Assembly (NCBI RefSeq): GCF_030325625.1
Contig: NZ_JACAIS010000003.1
Location: forward strand, 62,001-126,000
Source: Sphingobacterium sp. N143
Lineage (GTDB): Bacteria; Bacteroidota; Bacteroidia; Sphingobacteriales; Sphingobacteriaceae
DNA length: 64,000 nt
Reading direction: 5' to 3'
Below are positions 1 through 9,182 of the stretch, in pieces. A program made the translations under genes and the position numbers. The notes under the pieces were generated by a model. That model was not told the DNA's origin. It ran no database searches and saw only the letters and a list, made by a program, of their open reading frames with translations. Each line of letters begins with the position of its first letter. Within the stretch, counting starts at the first letter, position 1.

Positions 1-117
1 AACAAAAAATAGGATGCTTCCATTCAACAAACGTTTTTTACGCTCCTTCGCACTAATAGTTGCTTGAATACGATCAAAAGTTTGTTTTTTTATATCTTCT
101 CTATCGTTTAGGGACAT
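1..117 (-). CDS. FecR-like anti-sigma factor, N-terminal fragment cut by window edge
   Basis: An ATG at 117 (minus strand) opens 39 codons that run off the left edge. The visible part is a charged N-terminus (MSLNDREDIKKQTFDRIQ) followed by lysines and arginines and then the start of a hydrophobic segment (LLNGSILFFV). This is the layout of FecR-type anti-sigma factors, which have a short cytoplasmic sigma-binding region, one membrane helix and a periplasmic sensor. It lies 71 bases downstream of an ECF sigma gene on the same strand, the usual fecI-fecR order. The assignment rests mostly on that context, because the FecR domain itself is outside the window. Confidence 0.6.
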   Translation of the reverse strand, partial: MSLNDREDIKKQTFDRIQATISAKERKKRLLNGSILFFV

Positions 118-188
118 ATGCGTATAATACGGGTGAATTTAAAGGTTTTAATTGTTTGTAATACAAAATAACGAAAAGGTTAATATAA

Positions 189-725
189 TTATAAGGCTTT
201 TCGTAATTTATTCAAGACTTTTGATATATGATATTCAACAGATTTAATACTTAGATTCATTTTTTTTGCGATTTGTTTGTAGGATAAATCATCTTCGCGG
301 CTCATAATAAAAATTGCTCTCGTTTTGTTCGGAAGCCTTGCTATTAACTTATCAAGCTGATCGGAAAGCTCTTTATATAGAAGTTCATCATGATCATTAG
401 ATATATCTAACATCAGCTGTTCCTCCACTTCATTTAATCTACGCAGTTTTCCCAACAACTTAAAACATCTGTTTTTCGTACAAATGAACAAATAATCTTT
501 AAGCGATGAATGAATGTCTAATCGATTATGCCGCGCCCATAATTCGGTAAAAACATCATGAATAACATCCTGAGCAAGATACTCCTCTTTCATTATTCGA
601 AGCGCAAAATTATACAATCCATCCCAGTAAAAATTATAAACTAGGGAAAATGCTTGCATATCTCCTTCTTTTAGACATAGTAATATTTTGTGTTCTATTT
701 GACTTTCCACTTGATTCGATTCCAT
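189..725 (-). CDS. ECF RNA polymerase sigma-70 factor (FecI-like)
   Basis: This 178-residue protein has the two-domain plan of an extracytoplasmic-function sigma factor. Sigma region 2 covers about residues 25-95 (YNFYWDGLYNFALRIMK, then AQDVIHDVFTELWARH, which contacts the -10 element). Sigma region 4 covers about 120-176 and has a helix-turn-helix (LSYKQIAKKMNLSIKSVEYH). Such factors direct RNA polymerase to a small regulon, often one SusC/SusD transporter locus, and are held by a FecR-like membrane partner. That partner probably begins at 117 on the same strand. The gene is divergent from a second sigma gene at 1036. Its target locus is presumably beyond the left edge. Confidence 0.9.
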   Translation of the reverse strand: MESNQVESQIEHKILLCLKEGDMQAFSLVYNFYWDGLYNFALRIMKEEYLAQDVIHDVFTELWARHNRLDIHSSLKDYLFICTKNRCFKLLGKLRRLNEVEEQLMLDISNDHDELLYKELSDQLDKLIARLPNKTRAIFIMSREDDLSYKQIAKKMNLSIKSVEYHISKVLNKLRKAL

Positions 726-1035
726 ATTGGTATTTAAATGTTCTAGGTTAGCAGAATGTTTTTAAGATTAATTGGTTAGATTAAGAATATGCTAACAGTA
801 TTATGTATTACATAAAGTACAATATTAAGACTTTTTTATAAATGTATGTCATGATATATAAATTTTTTAAATAAAAAAATCATCCCAATTTTGCTTTGAC
901 TAGAAATTATATTGCTCTTTTTATTACCTTGGTATATTGATATTTTTATTTCATTGAAGGATACCATGATAAAAACAAGAATGATATAAACATTTCAAAG
1001 ATAATAGTATTCAAAAACCTATAAATTGATCACAT
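726..1035. promoter_or_regulatory. Divergent regulatory region between two ECF sigma genes
   Basis: This 310-base, strongly AT-rich stretch contains no credible gene. It must hold the promoters of both divergent sigma genes. The clearest element is a perfect palindrome at 801-815, listed separately. Around 890-925 a TTTG/TTGAC-like stretch followed by TATATTGC could be a promoter for the plus-strand gene, but the match to TAnnTTTG is imperfect. Confidence 0.5.
801..815. promoter_or_regulatory. Perfect palindrome TTATGTA-T-TACATAA, candidate GntR/FadR-type operator
   Basis: Seven-base arms flank one central base. The arms match those of the palindromes at 52112-52128 and 51233-51249, which flank a GntR/FadR regulator gene in this window. 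The site lies 76 bases upstream of the minus-strand sigma gene start and 221 bases upstream of the plus-strand one. Operator function is inferred from symmetry and from the recurrence of the motif. Confidence 0.45.
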
Positions 1036-1629
1036 TTGAACGATGACATAGTCATATTGCAAAAGTTATTACAGGGTAATCAAATTGCCCTGAGGGAACT
1101 GTATGACAAATATGCGCAAATGGTGTATCAGCTGGCTTTCCATATTTTAAAGGATGAGCAGATCGCTGAAGAGATTGTACAAGACACTTTCCTTCAATTG
1201 TGGGGTTCGAGAGAAAAAATAGATGCAGCGAGCAATATTCGGACATTTATTTATGTGATCAGTCGGAATAAATGTTTCAATAGGCTAAAACAACTTAAAA
1301 GATACCATAGCCTCTTCGAACCGCTACTTATCGAAGAATCTTATGACCACATTTCTGAACAAGACCCTTTGGCCGAAAAAGAGGTGACCGAAGCATTGGA
1401 ACAATTGGTTCAAAAGCTACCAACGAAACAACAGCTTGTATTCCGCATGAGCCGGTTCGAAGGCTTGTCACATCAGGAAATAGCACAACAATTGTCCATT
1501 TCCACAAATACCGTAAAAAATCATCTCGTATCTTCCTTAAAGTTTATTAGGGAAGAGCTTAAACGGAACCCTGAGGACTCATCTTTCATCTATCCAGTAT
1601 TATTTTTTGCTTTTTTTTTCATCGACTAG
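1036..1629 (+). CDS. ECF RNA polymerase sigma-70 factor (FecI-like)
   Basis: This is a second ECF sigma factor of 197 residues. Region 2 lies near residues 18-90 (LYDKYAQMVYQLAFHILK, IAEEIVQDTFLQLWG). Region 4 lies near 125-180 with the helix-turn-helix LSHQEIAQQLSISTNTVKNH. The start taken is TTG at 1036: there is a stop in frame nine bases upstream and no in-frame ATG before region 2. The C-terminal tail after region 4 ends in a run of Phe/Ile, which is unusual for this family. The next gene is a complete FecR anti-sigma factor, then SusC, so this factor very probably controls the locus at 2946-10743 when a glycan signal passes through the SusC N-terminal domain. Confidence 0.9.
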   Translation: MNDDIVILQKLLQGNQIALRELYDKYAQMVYQLAFHILKDEQIAEEIVQDTFLQLWGSREKIDAASNIRTFIYVISRNKCFNRLKQLKRYHSLFEPLLIEESYDHISEQDPLAEKEVTEALEQLVQKLPTKQQLVFRMSRFEGLSHQEIAQQLSISTNTVKNHLVSSLKFIREELKRNPEDSSFIYPVLFFAFFFID

Positions 1630-1674
1630 TCCTTTGCCCGGCTCAATATTGTTCTTACTATAAAGACCGATATC

Positions 1675-2850
1675 ATGATGACCAATTCTGAGTTTGAAAA
1701 CTTAGTTAAAAACTATCTCGAAAATAAGCTTAGCTCTGAACAAGAACAAAGGTTAGTTGACCTTCTGACCAATAATCCGAGTGCTGATTTTTTGGATAAA
1801 TTTGACCAGTATTACCTTAAGCATGCTCAGGAAGTTCCTTTAGATCAAGACAAAAAGGACAAGATCTGGTCCAATATCCATACACATCTGGGGCAAGGAA
1901 GCCCTTCGGAAAAATATACCAAGAGCATAAATCTCTGGCATTCCTTCCTTCCTTATGCAGCTATTTTCATTGGTATTGTTTCTCTTGCGATGCTTCTCTT
2001 TACATTTACTCAAAAACATGCAGAACTCCACAACCATACCAACACAACGGTCAGTCAAATCTTTTTGAAAAAACATAGTGGCTTCATCTTCGCCGGCAAC
2101 AATCCTAATGGCAATAACATTCCGTTGGAACACTCACAGTTTCAAACCTATGGGATTGCAAAAGATTCAGCTGGTACTCTTATCTTTCGGCAAGATAAAC
2201 AGCAGGTTTTAGCACGTAACACGAAGTTGACTATTCAAACTCAAAAGGGACAAACACAAGCTCTTATTCTACCTGATGGTTCAAAAGTCTGGATCAATAG
2301 CAGTTCGCAGATTACCTTTCCAATCAACTTTAATACAAAAGAGCGTCAGGTACACTTAATCGGTGAAGGATATTTTGAAGTCGCTCATCGTAATCATCAG
2401 CCTTTCTCAGTACAAGGTTTACATTATAAGACTGAAGTATTGGGAACACATTTTAATGTCCAAAGTTATCCAAACAGCATAGAAAGGGTTTCTTTACTGG
2501 AAGGAAAAGTAAAGGTCAGCAGTCCAAAAAAAGCGATCCACTTGTCGCCAGGACAGCAAGCCTATGGTGAAACCGAAACACTTAAAAAGACCGATATAGA
2601 TACGACAGATATCCTGGCCTGGCAACAGGGATATTTTAAATTCGAAAACGTTGATATTTATCAGTTGACCGAACAAATCCGAACTTGGTATGATGTTAAA
2701 TTTGTTAAGATCACCGCACAAAGCAAAGATAGATTTTCTGGAACTTATCGACGGACAAATGACCTCAGTGATCTACTCAAAAATTTAGAAGAGGTATCCA
2801 ATTTGAGATTCAATATAAAAGAAGGAGGCATCTATGTAACTAACCAATAA
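1675..2850 (+). CDS. FecR-family anti-sigma factor
   Basis: A 391-residue inner-membrane anti-sigma factor. Residues 1-90 are cytoplasmic and should bind the sigma factor encoded just upstream. One membrane helix lies at about 92-111 (FLPYAAIFIGIVSLAMLLFT). The periplasmic part holds the FecR domain (about 190-290, with LPDGSKVWINSSSQITFP and GEGYFEVAH) and a C-terminal STN-like region (about 318-388, FENVDIYQLTEQIRTWYDV). In this family the periplasmic part senses the N-terminal domain of a SusC/TonB-dependent transporter. The SusC encoded 95 bases downstream carries such a domain, so sigma, anti-sigma and transporter form one signalling unit. Confidence 0.92.
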   Translation: MMTNSEFENLVKNYLENKLSSEQEQRLVDLLTNNPSADFLDKFDQYYLKHAQEVPLDQDKKDKIWSNIHTHLGQGSPSEKYTKSINLWHSFLPYAAIFIGIVSLAMLLFTFTQKHAELHNHTNTTVSQIFLKKHSGFIFAGNNPNGNNIPLEHSQFQTYGIAKDSAGTLIFRQDKQQVLARNTKLTIQTQKGQTQALILPDGSKVWINSSSQITFPINFNTKERQVHLIGEGYFEVAHRNHQPFSVQGLHYKTEVLGTHFNVQSYPNSIERVSLLEGKVKVSSPKKAIHLSPGQQAYGETETLKKTDIDTTDILAWQQGYFKFENVDIYQLTEQIRTWYDVKFVKITAQSKDRFSGTYRRTNDLSDLLKNLEEVSNLRFNIKEGGIYVTNQ

Positions 2851-2869
2851 ATAAACCTTAAATAAAAAA

Positions 2870-2891
2870 CGGAAGTGCTCCAACACTTCCG
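2870..2891. repeat. Hairpin between fecR and susC
   Basis: CGGAAGTG and CACTTCCG form an 8-bp perfect stem with loop CTCCAA. On the minus strand it is followed by six T, the form of a terminator, but no minus-strand gene lies nearby. On the plus strand there is no T tract, so it would be a 3' stabilising or processing hairpin separating fecR from susC. Confidence 0.5.
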
Positions 2892-2945
2892 CAGGTAGAT
2901 AACGACCAACAAAACGAAAATTATTAATCAATTTATCCAGTTCAA

Positions 2946-5900
2946 ATGTATAAAACTTCTTATTCATTTCGATATCCTATGACCAGGATTATCGTAAAAA
3001 CAATGATTTTTATGAAACTGATTATCCTGTTTCTACTAGTAGCCACATTTCATGTCAGTGCAAATAGTTATGGGCAAAACATTTCACTACATGTCAAAGG
3101 AGAAAGCTTTAAATCTATTTTAGCGAAAATTAGGAAACAAAGTGGCAAAGACTTTCTCTATAACTCTCAACACATTGATGAAGGCAAAAAGATGACTCTT
3201 AATATCAGCAATAAGCCTTTAGCGGAAGCATTACGAATATTGTTAGCTGACCAAAAGTTGGTTTATAGCGTTCGAAATAATGCGATTTTAATTATTCCCA
3301 ATCCTTCCGCAACAACGACGCAGGTAGAAAACAACATTTTTCAGGAGGATCTTCGGGGCAAATTAAAAGACCATACTGGAAAACCTATTGCAGGAGCCAC
3401 TATTATGCTTGTTGGTACAGGGCAATCGGTGGCAACAGACGAAAATGGTGATTTTCAATTTGCCAAAACACCTCCAAATGGTGAGCTCCGCATTAACTTT
3501 ATTGGATTTAAAGAAAAGATCATCTCTTTTCATCGGTCTCAACAGCTTGAAATCACTTTACAGCCTCAAATCAATGAAATGGAAGAAGTGGTCGTTGTTG
3601 GTTATGGTGTTCAAAAAAAATCAGATCTTACTGGTTCAATTTCTGCAGTTCAAGCAAAGGATTTCACTCAGGGGGCCAATATCAATGCTCTCCAGCTGAT
3701 CAATGGTAAAGCGCCAGGTGTAACCATCAGTCAAACAAATTCAGCGCCAGGGGCCGGAACCAAAATACAGGTCAGAGGTGCAGGTTCCATCAATAGCAGC
3801 AATGATGCCTTGATTGTGGTAGATGGACTACCTGGAGTTGACCCAAGTAGCTTAAGTCCAGATGACATTGAGTCAATAGATATCTTAAAAGATGCCTCTG
3901 CAGCTGCTATCTATGGTACGCGCGCGGCAAGCGGTGTGGTGCTTATCACAACAAAAAAAGGAAAATCTGGTATAGCCGTAGCTAAATACGACAGTTATAT
4001 CGGATTTCAAAATGTCGCGAAAAAATTGGATGTCCTCAACGGAAAGCAATACATGCAAGTTCTAAATGCCATCCGAAAAGATGGAAATAAAGATGCCATA
4101 TTTACCGAAGAACAAATCAACAACATGGAAGAAGGTACGAATTGGCAAGATGAAATTTTTAGAAAAAATGCGGTTGTCCAAAATCATCAACTTAGCTTTT
4201 CGGGCGGTGGTGAAAAAAGTAATTTCTATACCGCACTAAATTATTTCAACCAAGATGGTTTAGTGAAAAACTCAGGCTACTCGAAGATAAATTTCAGAAC
4301 AAATCTTGAATTTCGACCGAAGGATTATATAAAATTCAATATAAACGGTAATTATACTCGGGGTAATCAGCACGCAATTTATACATCCAATGGTGTCAAT
4401 GAAGCTGCTGGTCCACTCAATAGTGCACTGCAGTTTGACCCCACACTCCCGGCTCATCTAAACGAAAATGGACGTTACTACCTCAATAATTTTATTGCAT
4501 TGGATAACCCTCTAGCGTTAATCAATGGCAAAGAAAATAGAAATATCTCCAATACATTCTACGGATTGATTACGGCAGAAATTAAACCTTTTAAAGATTT
4601 TACGGCCACACTACGTCTCGGTGGCAGCACGGCCAACACAATGCATTCAAGCTATACTGATCGATCCACCATTAATGGTCTCGCCAATGGCGGATTGGGT
4701 TCAAAAAATGCTTCAAGTGGCCACCAATGGTTGGGTGAGTTTTTACTCAACTACACTAAGAAAATGGGGAAACATCAATTGGCATTTCTATTAGGGACAA
4801 CTTTGGAAGAATTTCAAAGTGAAGGCGTAGGAGCCAGTTCAATGAAATTTTTGTCTGACGTCACTTCATACAATCTCTTACAGAGTGGAGACGGTGACAA
4901 AGGCGACAACGTGAGCTCAAGTAAAAGCCGGAATAGACTGAATGGTGTATTAGGACGTATCAATTATAATTTTAACGATCGTTATTATATTACCGCCTCG
5001 CTGCGTTCAGATGGTACCTCACGCTTTTCGGAGGAAAACAAATTTGCATTTTTTCCGTCCGGAGCTTTCGCCTGGAAATTAACGGATGAGGATTTTCTTT
5101 CTCACTTAAAAGAAAATGGGACAACGCTTAAACTGAGATTCGGATACGGACGATTAGGAAATCAAGGGATAGACAATTACCAAACAATCAACACCTTGGT
5201 AGCGTCAGGAAATGCGGTCTTTGGTGACAAGATTTATCAGGGTGTCGTGCCTGCAAGATTACCAAATAGAAACTTGCGTTGGGAATCGACAGAAGAAATA
5301 AATCTAGGATTAGATTTTGAACTTTTGCGTGGGCGAATTACAGGATCTATCGACGCTTATAAGCGTAACACCAAAGATCAGCTATTCAGCAAACCAATTT
5401 CATCTGTGGTTGGCTTTAGTAATTATATGGTCAATTTTGGAAATGTCGAAAACCGAGGTATAGATTTTCAGTTAAACAGCAAAAACATTATTCGCGATGA
5501 ATGGCAATGGAATAGTTTATTTAATTTGGCCTTATTAAAAAATGAAGTCAAGGAATTACCTGACTTTATTCCCCAACTTATTACAGGATCTATTGCAAGT
5601 TTTATCTCCAACTATCAGCTTGTAGAACGTGGTCAACCGATGTTATCTTTCTATGGCTATGAAACGGAAGGAATTTTTCAGAACGATATGGAAATAAAAA
5701 ATTCAGCCCAAGCCGGTGCAAAGCCCGGTCATATTCGCTTTAAGGATCAGAATCAGGACGGTAAAATAGACTTAAATGATAGGACAATTTTGGGAAAACC
5801 TTTTCCTTCTGTCAACCTGAGTCTTTCCAATACTTTCAGATATAAAAATGTTTCATTGGATTTCCTGCTTCAATATGTAGGTGGAATTAGCATGCTAGAC

Positions 5901-6302
5901 GCTAATATTACTGAAACGCTCTATCCTACCAATGAGTATCGCAACAGGTTATCTGAATACTACCTGAACAGGTGGACACCTGAAAACCCAACCAATCAAT
6001 ACCCTAGTGGCGTGAACCCGACAGCCTATGGAGGTGATTATATTATCAATTCAATGACTGTAAGAGATGCATCGTTTTTAAGACTCAAAAACATTAATTT
6101 AAACTATGAGGTATTGAAAAATGGAAGATCAGTCAATCGTATAAATATTTTTCTGGCACTAGAGAACTTGGCAACCTGGACCAAATACAAGGGCTATGAT
6201 CCCGATGCAAGTGCGACGGAGAAAAATGCAGTGTCCAAAGTAAGCTATAATAGCTATCCTTTAGCACGTACCATTCGATTGGGATTAAATCTTACACTCT
6301 AA
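2946..6302 (+). CDS. SusC/RagA-family TonB-dependent transporter with STN domain
   Basis: A 1118-residue outer-membrane transporter that should import glycan fragments using TonB energy, with the SusD lipoprotein encoded next as its lid. The order is: signal peptide ending near SANSYGQ; STN signalling domain (about 45-105); carboxypeptidase-like beta-sandwich (about 137-205, GKPIAGATIMLVGTG); TonB-box region near EEVVVVGYGVQKKSDLTGS; plug (about 230-345, with IQVRGAGSI and VVDGLPGVDP); and a beta-barrel ending in TIRLGLNLTL. The STN domain marks a transporter that also signals to a FecR partner, matching the upstream genes. The ATG at 2946 gives a long N-terminus; ATGs at 2982 or 3012 (MKLIILFLLVATF) would give a more usual signal peptide. 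Confidence 0.95.
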   Translation: MYKTSYSFRYPMTRIIVKTMIFMKLIILFLLVATFHVSANSYGQNISLHVKGESFKSILAKIRKQSGKDFLYNSQHIDEGKKMTLNISNKPLAEALRILLADQKLVYSVRNNAILIIPNPSATTTQVENNIFQEDLRGKLKDHTGKPIAGATIMLVGTGQSVATDENGDFQFAKTPPNGELRINFIGFKEKIISFHRSQQLEITLQPQINEMEEVVVVGYGVQKKSDLTGSISAVQAKDFTQGANINALQLINGKAPGVTISQTNSAPGAGTKIQVRGAGSINSSNDALIVVDGLPGVDPSSLSPDDIESIDILKDASAAAIYGTRAASGVVLITTKKGKSGIAVAKYDSYIGFQNVAKKLDVLNGKQYMQVLNAIRKDGNKDAIFTEEQINNMEEGTNWQDEIFRKNAVVQNHQLSFSGGGEKSNFYTALNYFNQDGLVKNSGYSKINFRTNLEFRPKDYIKFNINGNYTRGNQHAIYTSNGVNEAAGPLNSALQFDPTLPAHLNENGRYYLNNFIALDNPLALINGKENRNISNTFYGLITAEIKPFKDFTATLRLGGSTANTMHSSYTDRSTINGLANGGLGSKNASSGHQWLGEFLLNYTKKMGKHQLAFLLGTTLEEFQSEGVGASSMKFLSDVTSYNLLQSGDGDKGDNVSSSKSRNRLNGVLGRINYNFNDRYYITASLRSDGTSRFSEENKFAFFPSGAFAWKLTDEDFLSHLKENGTTLKLRFGYGRLGNQGIDNYQTINTLVASGNAVFGDKIYQGVVPARLPNRNLRWESTEEINLGLDFELLRGRITGSIDAYKRNTKDQLFSKPISSVVGFSNYMVNFGNVENRGIDFQLNSKNIIRDEWQWNSLFNLALLKNEVKELPDFIPQLITGSIASFISNYQLVERGQPMLSFYGYETEGIFQNDMEIKNSAQAGAKPGHIRFKDQNQDGKIDLNDRTILGKPFPSVNLSLSNTFRYKNVSLDFLLQYVGGISMLDANITETLYPTNEYRNRLSEYYLNRWTPENPTNQYPSGVNPTAYGGDYIINSMTVRDASFLRLKNINLNYEVLKNGRSVNRINIFLALENLATWTKYKGYDPDASATEKNAVSKVSYNSYPLARTIRLGLNLTL

Positions 6303-6313
6303 ATTTGACTAAC

Positions 6314-7792
6314 ATGACAACATTAAAACTCAAATATCTCATTATAATATTGCTTTCACTCGCTACGATGAGTTGTAATTCATTTTTGAAAGAAGAAGTC
6401 TATACAGAATACGATCCCAACAAATTTTTGGCCGATGAGACTGGTATCGACGCACTACTCACAGGAGCCTATGCGCAATCCCGCATCATCGCTTATGACC
6501 ATCGCAATTATACCTATATGATGAATGAATTCAACACTGATATTGCCTTCGAGACTGGCGGTGGACTCGAAAAAGATGCCGCTCCATTTATCCAGTTCAA
6601 TTGGTCTGTCAATAATAGTTTTTTGAATTCATTCTGGGAGAAAATGTATAAAGCGATAGCCAGTGCCAATTCGGTTATTATACTATCCAATCAGCTCAAT
6701 GACTTAGATCCAACTAAACTCAACAAAATACAAGCTGAGGCCAGATTTATCCGCTCATCTTCATATTATTTCCTGTATAATTTATTCGGTCCTACACCTT
6801 TGATTGATATCCCCGTCGGGGCTAGCCCACAAGAAATCGAAGAAATTGGGAAAAATGCAAAAAGAGCTGATCGAGATGCCTTTGTCAGCTATATCATCAA
6901 TGATCTTGAATTTGCCAAACAATATTTACCGATAACAGAAGGCATTATAGGTAGAGCTACAAAAGGTGCTGCTCTGGGTTATCTAATGAAAATTTATCTA
7001 AAAGAAAAGAACTGGCAAAAACTCGCTACAGTCACACAGGAAATTATAGATCTTCATCAATATGAACTATATAATAATTATCCGCGCCTCTTTGCCATTG
7101 AAGGCGAAAGCAACAAGGAATACATCTTTCGGGCTCCTTGTATTGCACAAGCAGGCTACCAAAATAACTACATGGCCCACGCTTTCCCCCCAAACTACCC
7201 TATCCTCAGCAATTGGGTCAATTTTGGCGCACAATTCCGTACCTACAGTGCGTTTTACAAAACCTTTGAGCCAAACGATAAAAGACGTGAACTTCTGATC
7301 CGAAGCTATACTGACATAGCTGGCAAGAATGTGGAATTGCTTGAAGATAACAATGGTAAAACTTTAAACGATGTACGAAGTTTCAAATATTGGCCAGACC
7401 CAAATGGTGTAGGCGAAAATATGGGTAACGACATCGTCTATATACGCTATGCTGATGTTCTTTTAAGTCGCGCTGAAGCACTTAACGAGCTAAATGGTCC
7501 CAATCAGGAAAGTATTAGCCTCATTAATCAGGTTCGTCAACGTGCCAATGCCAGTTTACTTAAATTAACAGATTATGATAGCAAATTACAGTTACGGGAT
7601 TTTCTACTGGCAGAACGTGGGCGGGAGTTTTTTTCCGAAGGACTGCGTCGGGAAGATTTGATTCGACATGGTAAATTTATCCAATCAGCCAAAGAGCGAG
7701 GTTATGCGGCCAAAGAATACCAAGTCGTTTACCCTATCCCACTCCAACAAATTGATGCAAATCCAAATTTAGAACAAAATGATGGTTACTAA
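6314..7792 (+). CDS. SusD/RagB-family glycan-binding lipoprotein
   Basis: The start chosen is ATG at 6314 rather than a TTG at 6305, because it directly opens a lipoprotein signal (MTTLKLKYLIIILLSLATMSC) with the acylated Cys near residue 21. The rest is typical SusD: TPR-like helices (FWEKMYKAIASANSVI, AEARFIRSSSYYFLYNLFG) and the conserved C-terminal RADVLL-like segment (VYIRYADVLLSRAEALNEL) plus LRREDLIRHGKF. It should sit on the cell surface over the SusC encoded 11 bases upstream and bind the same glycan. The gene overlaps the following glycosidase gene by 14 bases, suggesting coupled translation. At 492 residues it is of normal length. Confidence 0.94.
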   Translation: MTTLKLKYLIIILLSLATMSCNSFLKEEVYTEYDPNKFLADETGIDALLTGAYAQSRIIAYDHRNYTYMMNEFNTDIAFETGGGLEKDAAPFIQFNWSVNNSFLNSFWEKMYKAIASANSVIILSNQLNDLDPTKLNKIQAEARFIRSSSYYFLYNLFGPTPLIDIPVGASPQEIEEIGKNAKRADRDAFVSYIINDLEFAKQYLPITEGIIGRATKGAALGYLMKIYLKEKNWQKLATVTQEIIDLHQYELYNNYPRLFAIEGESNKEYIFRAPCIAQAGYQNNYMAHAFPPNYPILSNWVNFGAQFRTYSAFYKTFEPNDKRRELLIRSYTDIAGKNVELLEDNNGKTLNDVRSFKYWPDPNGVGENMGNDIVYIRYADVLLSRAEALNELNGPNQESISLINQVRQRANASLLKLTDYDSKLQLRDFLLAERGREFFSEGLRREDLIRHGKFIQSAKERGYAAKEYQVVYPIPLQQIDANPNLEQNDGY

Positions 7793-9182
7793 ACGATACT
7801 ACTATTTATTGCCATTTATCATTATGCTTGGACTCTACTGTTCATGCATACAGGCTCAAGTTGTCGCGCTTCCAAATAAACAGCAATTGGCATGGCAAAA
7901 AGCCGAACTTGGTATCATCTTTCATTATGATCTGCATGTCTTTGACCGGAAAGCATACCAACAACAATCCAATCGCATTGTTCCGGTTCCTGATATACAC
8001 ATCTTCCAGCCGCAACAACTGGATGTCGAACAATGGGTGCTGAGCGCAAAACACGCTGGGGCTAAATTTGCTCTCATTACCGCTACTCATGAGACTGGGT
8101 TTGCCCTCTATCCTTCAAAAGTTAACCCTTATAACACGAGCGTCTTGGGGTGGAACAACGGAAAAGAAGATCTTGTTGGTGATTTTATAAAAGCCTGTAC
8201 CAAACATGGAATCAAGCCGGGAATTTACATAGGAATTCGCTGGAACGCTTACCTTGGCATTCACGATTTTAAAGCCGTCGGTACAGGACAGCAACAAATA
8301 GAACGACAAAAGTACTATAATAAGATGGTCGAAGGGATGGTACAAGAGCTATGCACATGGTATGGTCCATTGTTTGAGATCTGGTTTGATGGTGGAGCAA
8401 GTAGCCCTGAAAAAGGTGCCCCGAATGTGCTACCAATTGTAAAAAAATATCAACCCAATTGCCTTTTCTATCATAACGATGAACTTGCGGAAGCACGTTG
8501 GGGTGGTTCCGAATCTGGAACTGTCCATTATCCATGCTGGTCTAATTTTCCATTCCCTTATACCGGCGCGGGAGAGAGCTGTCCAAAGGTAATTTCTGCA
8601 AACGACTTCCTGTTATTAAAAACAGGCGATCCAGACGGGACCTACTTTATGCCAGCAATGGCCGACGCCCCACTACGTGGAGCAAATGGTCGCCACGAAT
8701 GGTTTTGGGAGCCAAATGATGAAAATTCGGTATATTCTCTTCATCACCTTGTGGAGATGTATCAAAAATCTGTCGGCAGAAATGCAACATTGATCTTAGG
8801 GGTTACTCCCGATACCTTGGGACTTGTACCACAAATAGATCAGCAGCGATTAGAAGAGTTTGGGGATGAAATCAAACGTCAATATGGTACCCCACTAAGT
8901 GATCTAAATCCAAAAGAAGAGCTTATCCAATTTAAAAATGCAGTGCCTGTCACCCAATTAATCGTTGAAGAAAACCTTGAACAAGGACAACGCGTGCGTG
9001 CTTTTCATATTACAGGGAAAACGAAACAGGGCTGGCAAACACTATTTACCGGTTCGTCCATTGGTAACAAATGCATCATTCAATTGAAAGCTCCTACCAC
9101 CTGTACACAAATTAAACTCACAATAGACAAAGCCATTGGCCAACCTATTATTCATACTTTTCGAGCTTATGATACTTTCTAA
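7779..9182 (+). CDS. Alpha-L-fucosidase-like glycoside hydrolase (GH29, divergent)
   Basis: A 467-residue secreted enzyme with a signal peptide ending near CSCIQAQ. The fold signature of GH29 is clear: WQKAELGIIFHY near 39-50, then a central strand, then EIWFDGG at 200-206, where Asp204 is the expected nucleophile. The usual KHHDGF motif reads THETGF (about 103-108), so the -1 subsite differs from classical fucosidases and the substrate may too. GH29 enzymes remove alpha-L-fucose from glycans with retention. The gene overlaps susD and the following sulfatase gene by 14 bases each, placing it firmly in the operon. A related activity on another deoxy-sugar cannot be excluded. Confidence 0.8.
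   Translation: MMVTKRYYYLLPFIIMLGLYCSCIQAQVVALPNKQQLAWQKAELGIIFHYDLHVFDRKAYQQQSNRIVPVPDIHIFQPQQLDVEQWVLSAKHAGAKFALITATHETGFALYPSKVNPYNTSVLGWNNGKEDLVGDFIKACTKHGIKPGIYIGIRWNAYLGIHDFKAVGTGQQQIERQKYYNKMVEGMVQELCTWYGPLFEIWFDGGASSPEKGAPNVLPIVKKYQPNCLFYHNDELAEARWGGSESGTVHYPCWSNFPFPYTGAGESCPKVISANDFLLLKTGDPDGTYFMPAMADAPLRGANGRHEWFWEPNDENSVYSLHHLVEMYQKSVGRNATLILGVTPDTLGLVPQIDQQRLEEFGDEIKRQYGTPLSDLNPKEELIQFKNAVPVTQLIVEENLEQGQRVRAFHITGKTKQGWQTLFTGSSIGNKCIIQLKAPTTCTQIKLTIDKAIGQPIIHTFRAYDTF

Noticed and set aside
6305..6313. TTG start for the SusD gene
   Set aside because: The ATG at 6314 begins directly with a standard lipoprotein signal, so the extra three residues are unlikely.
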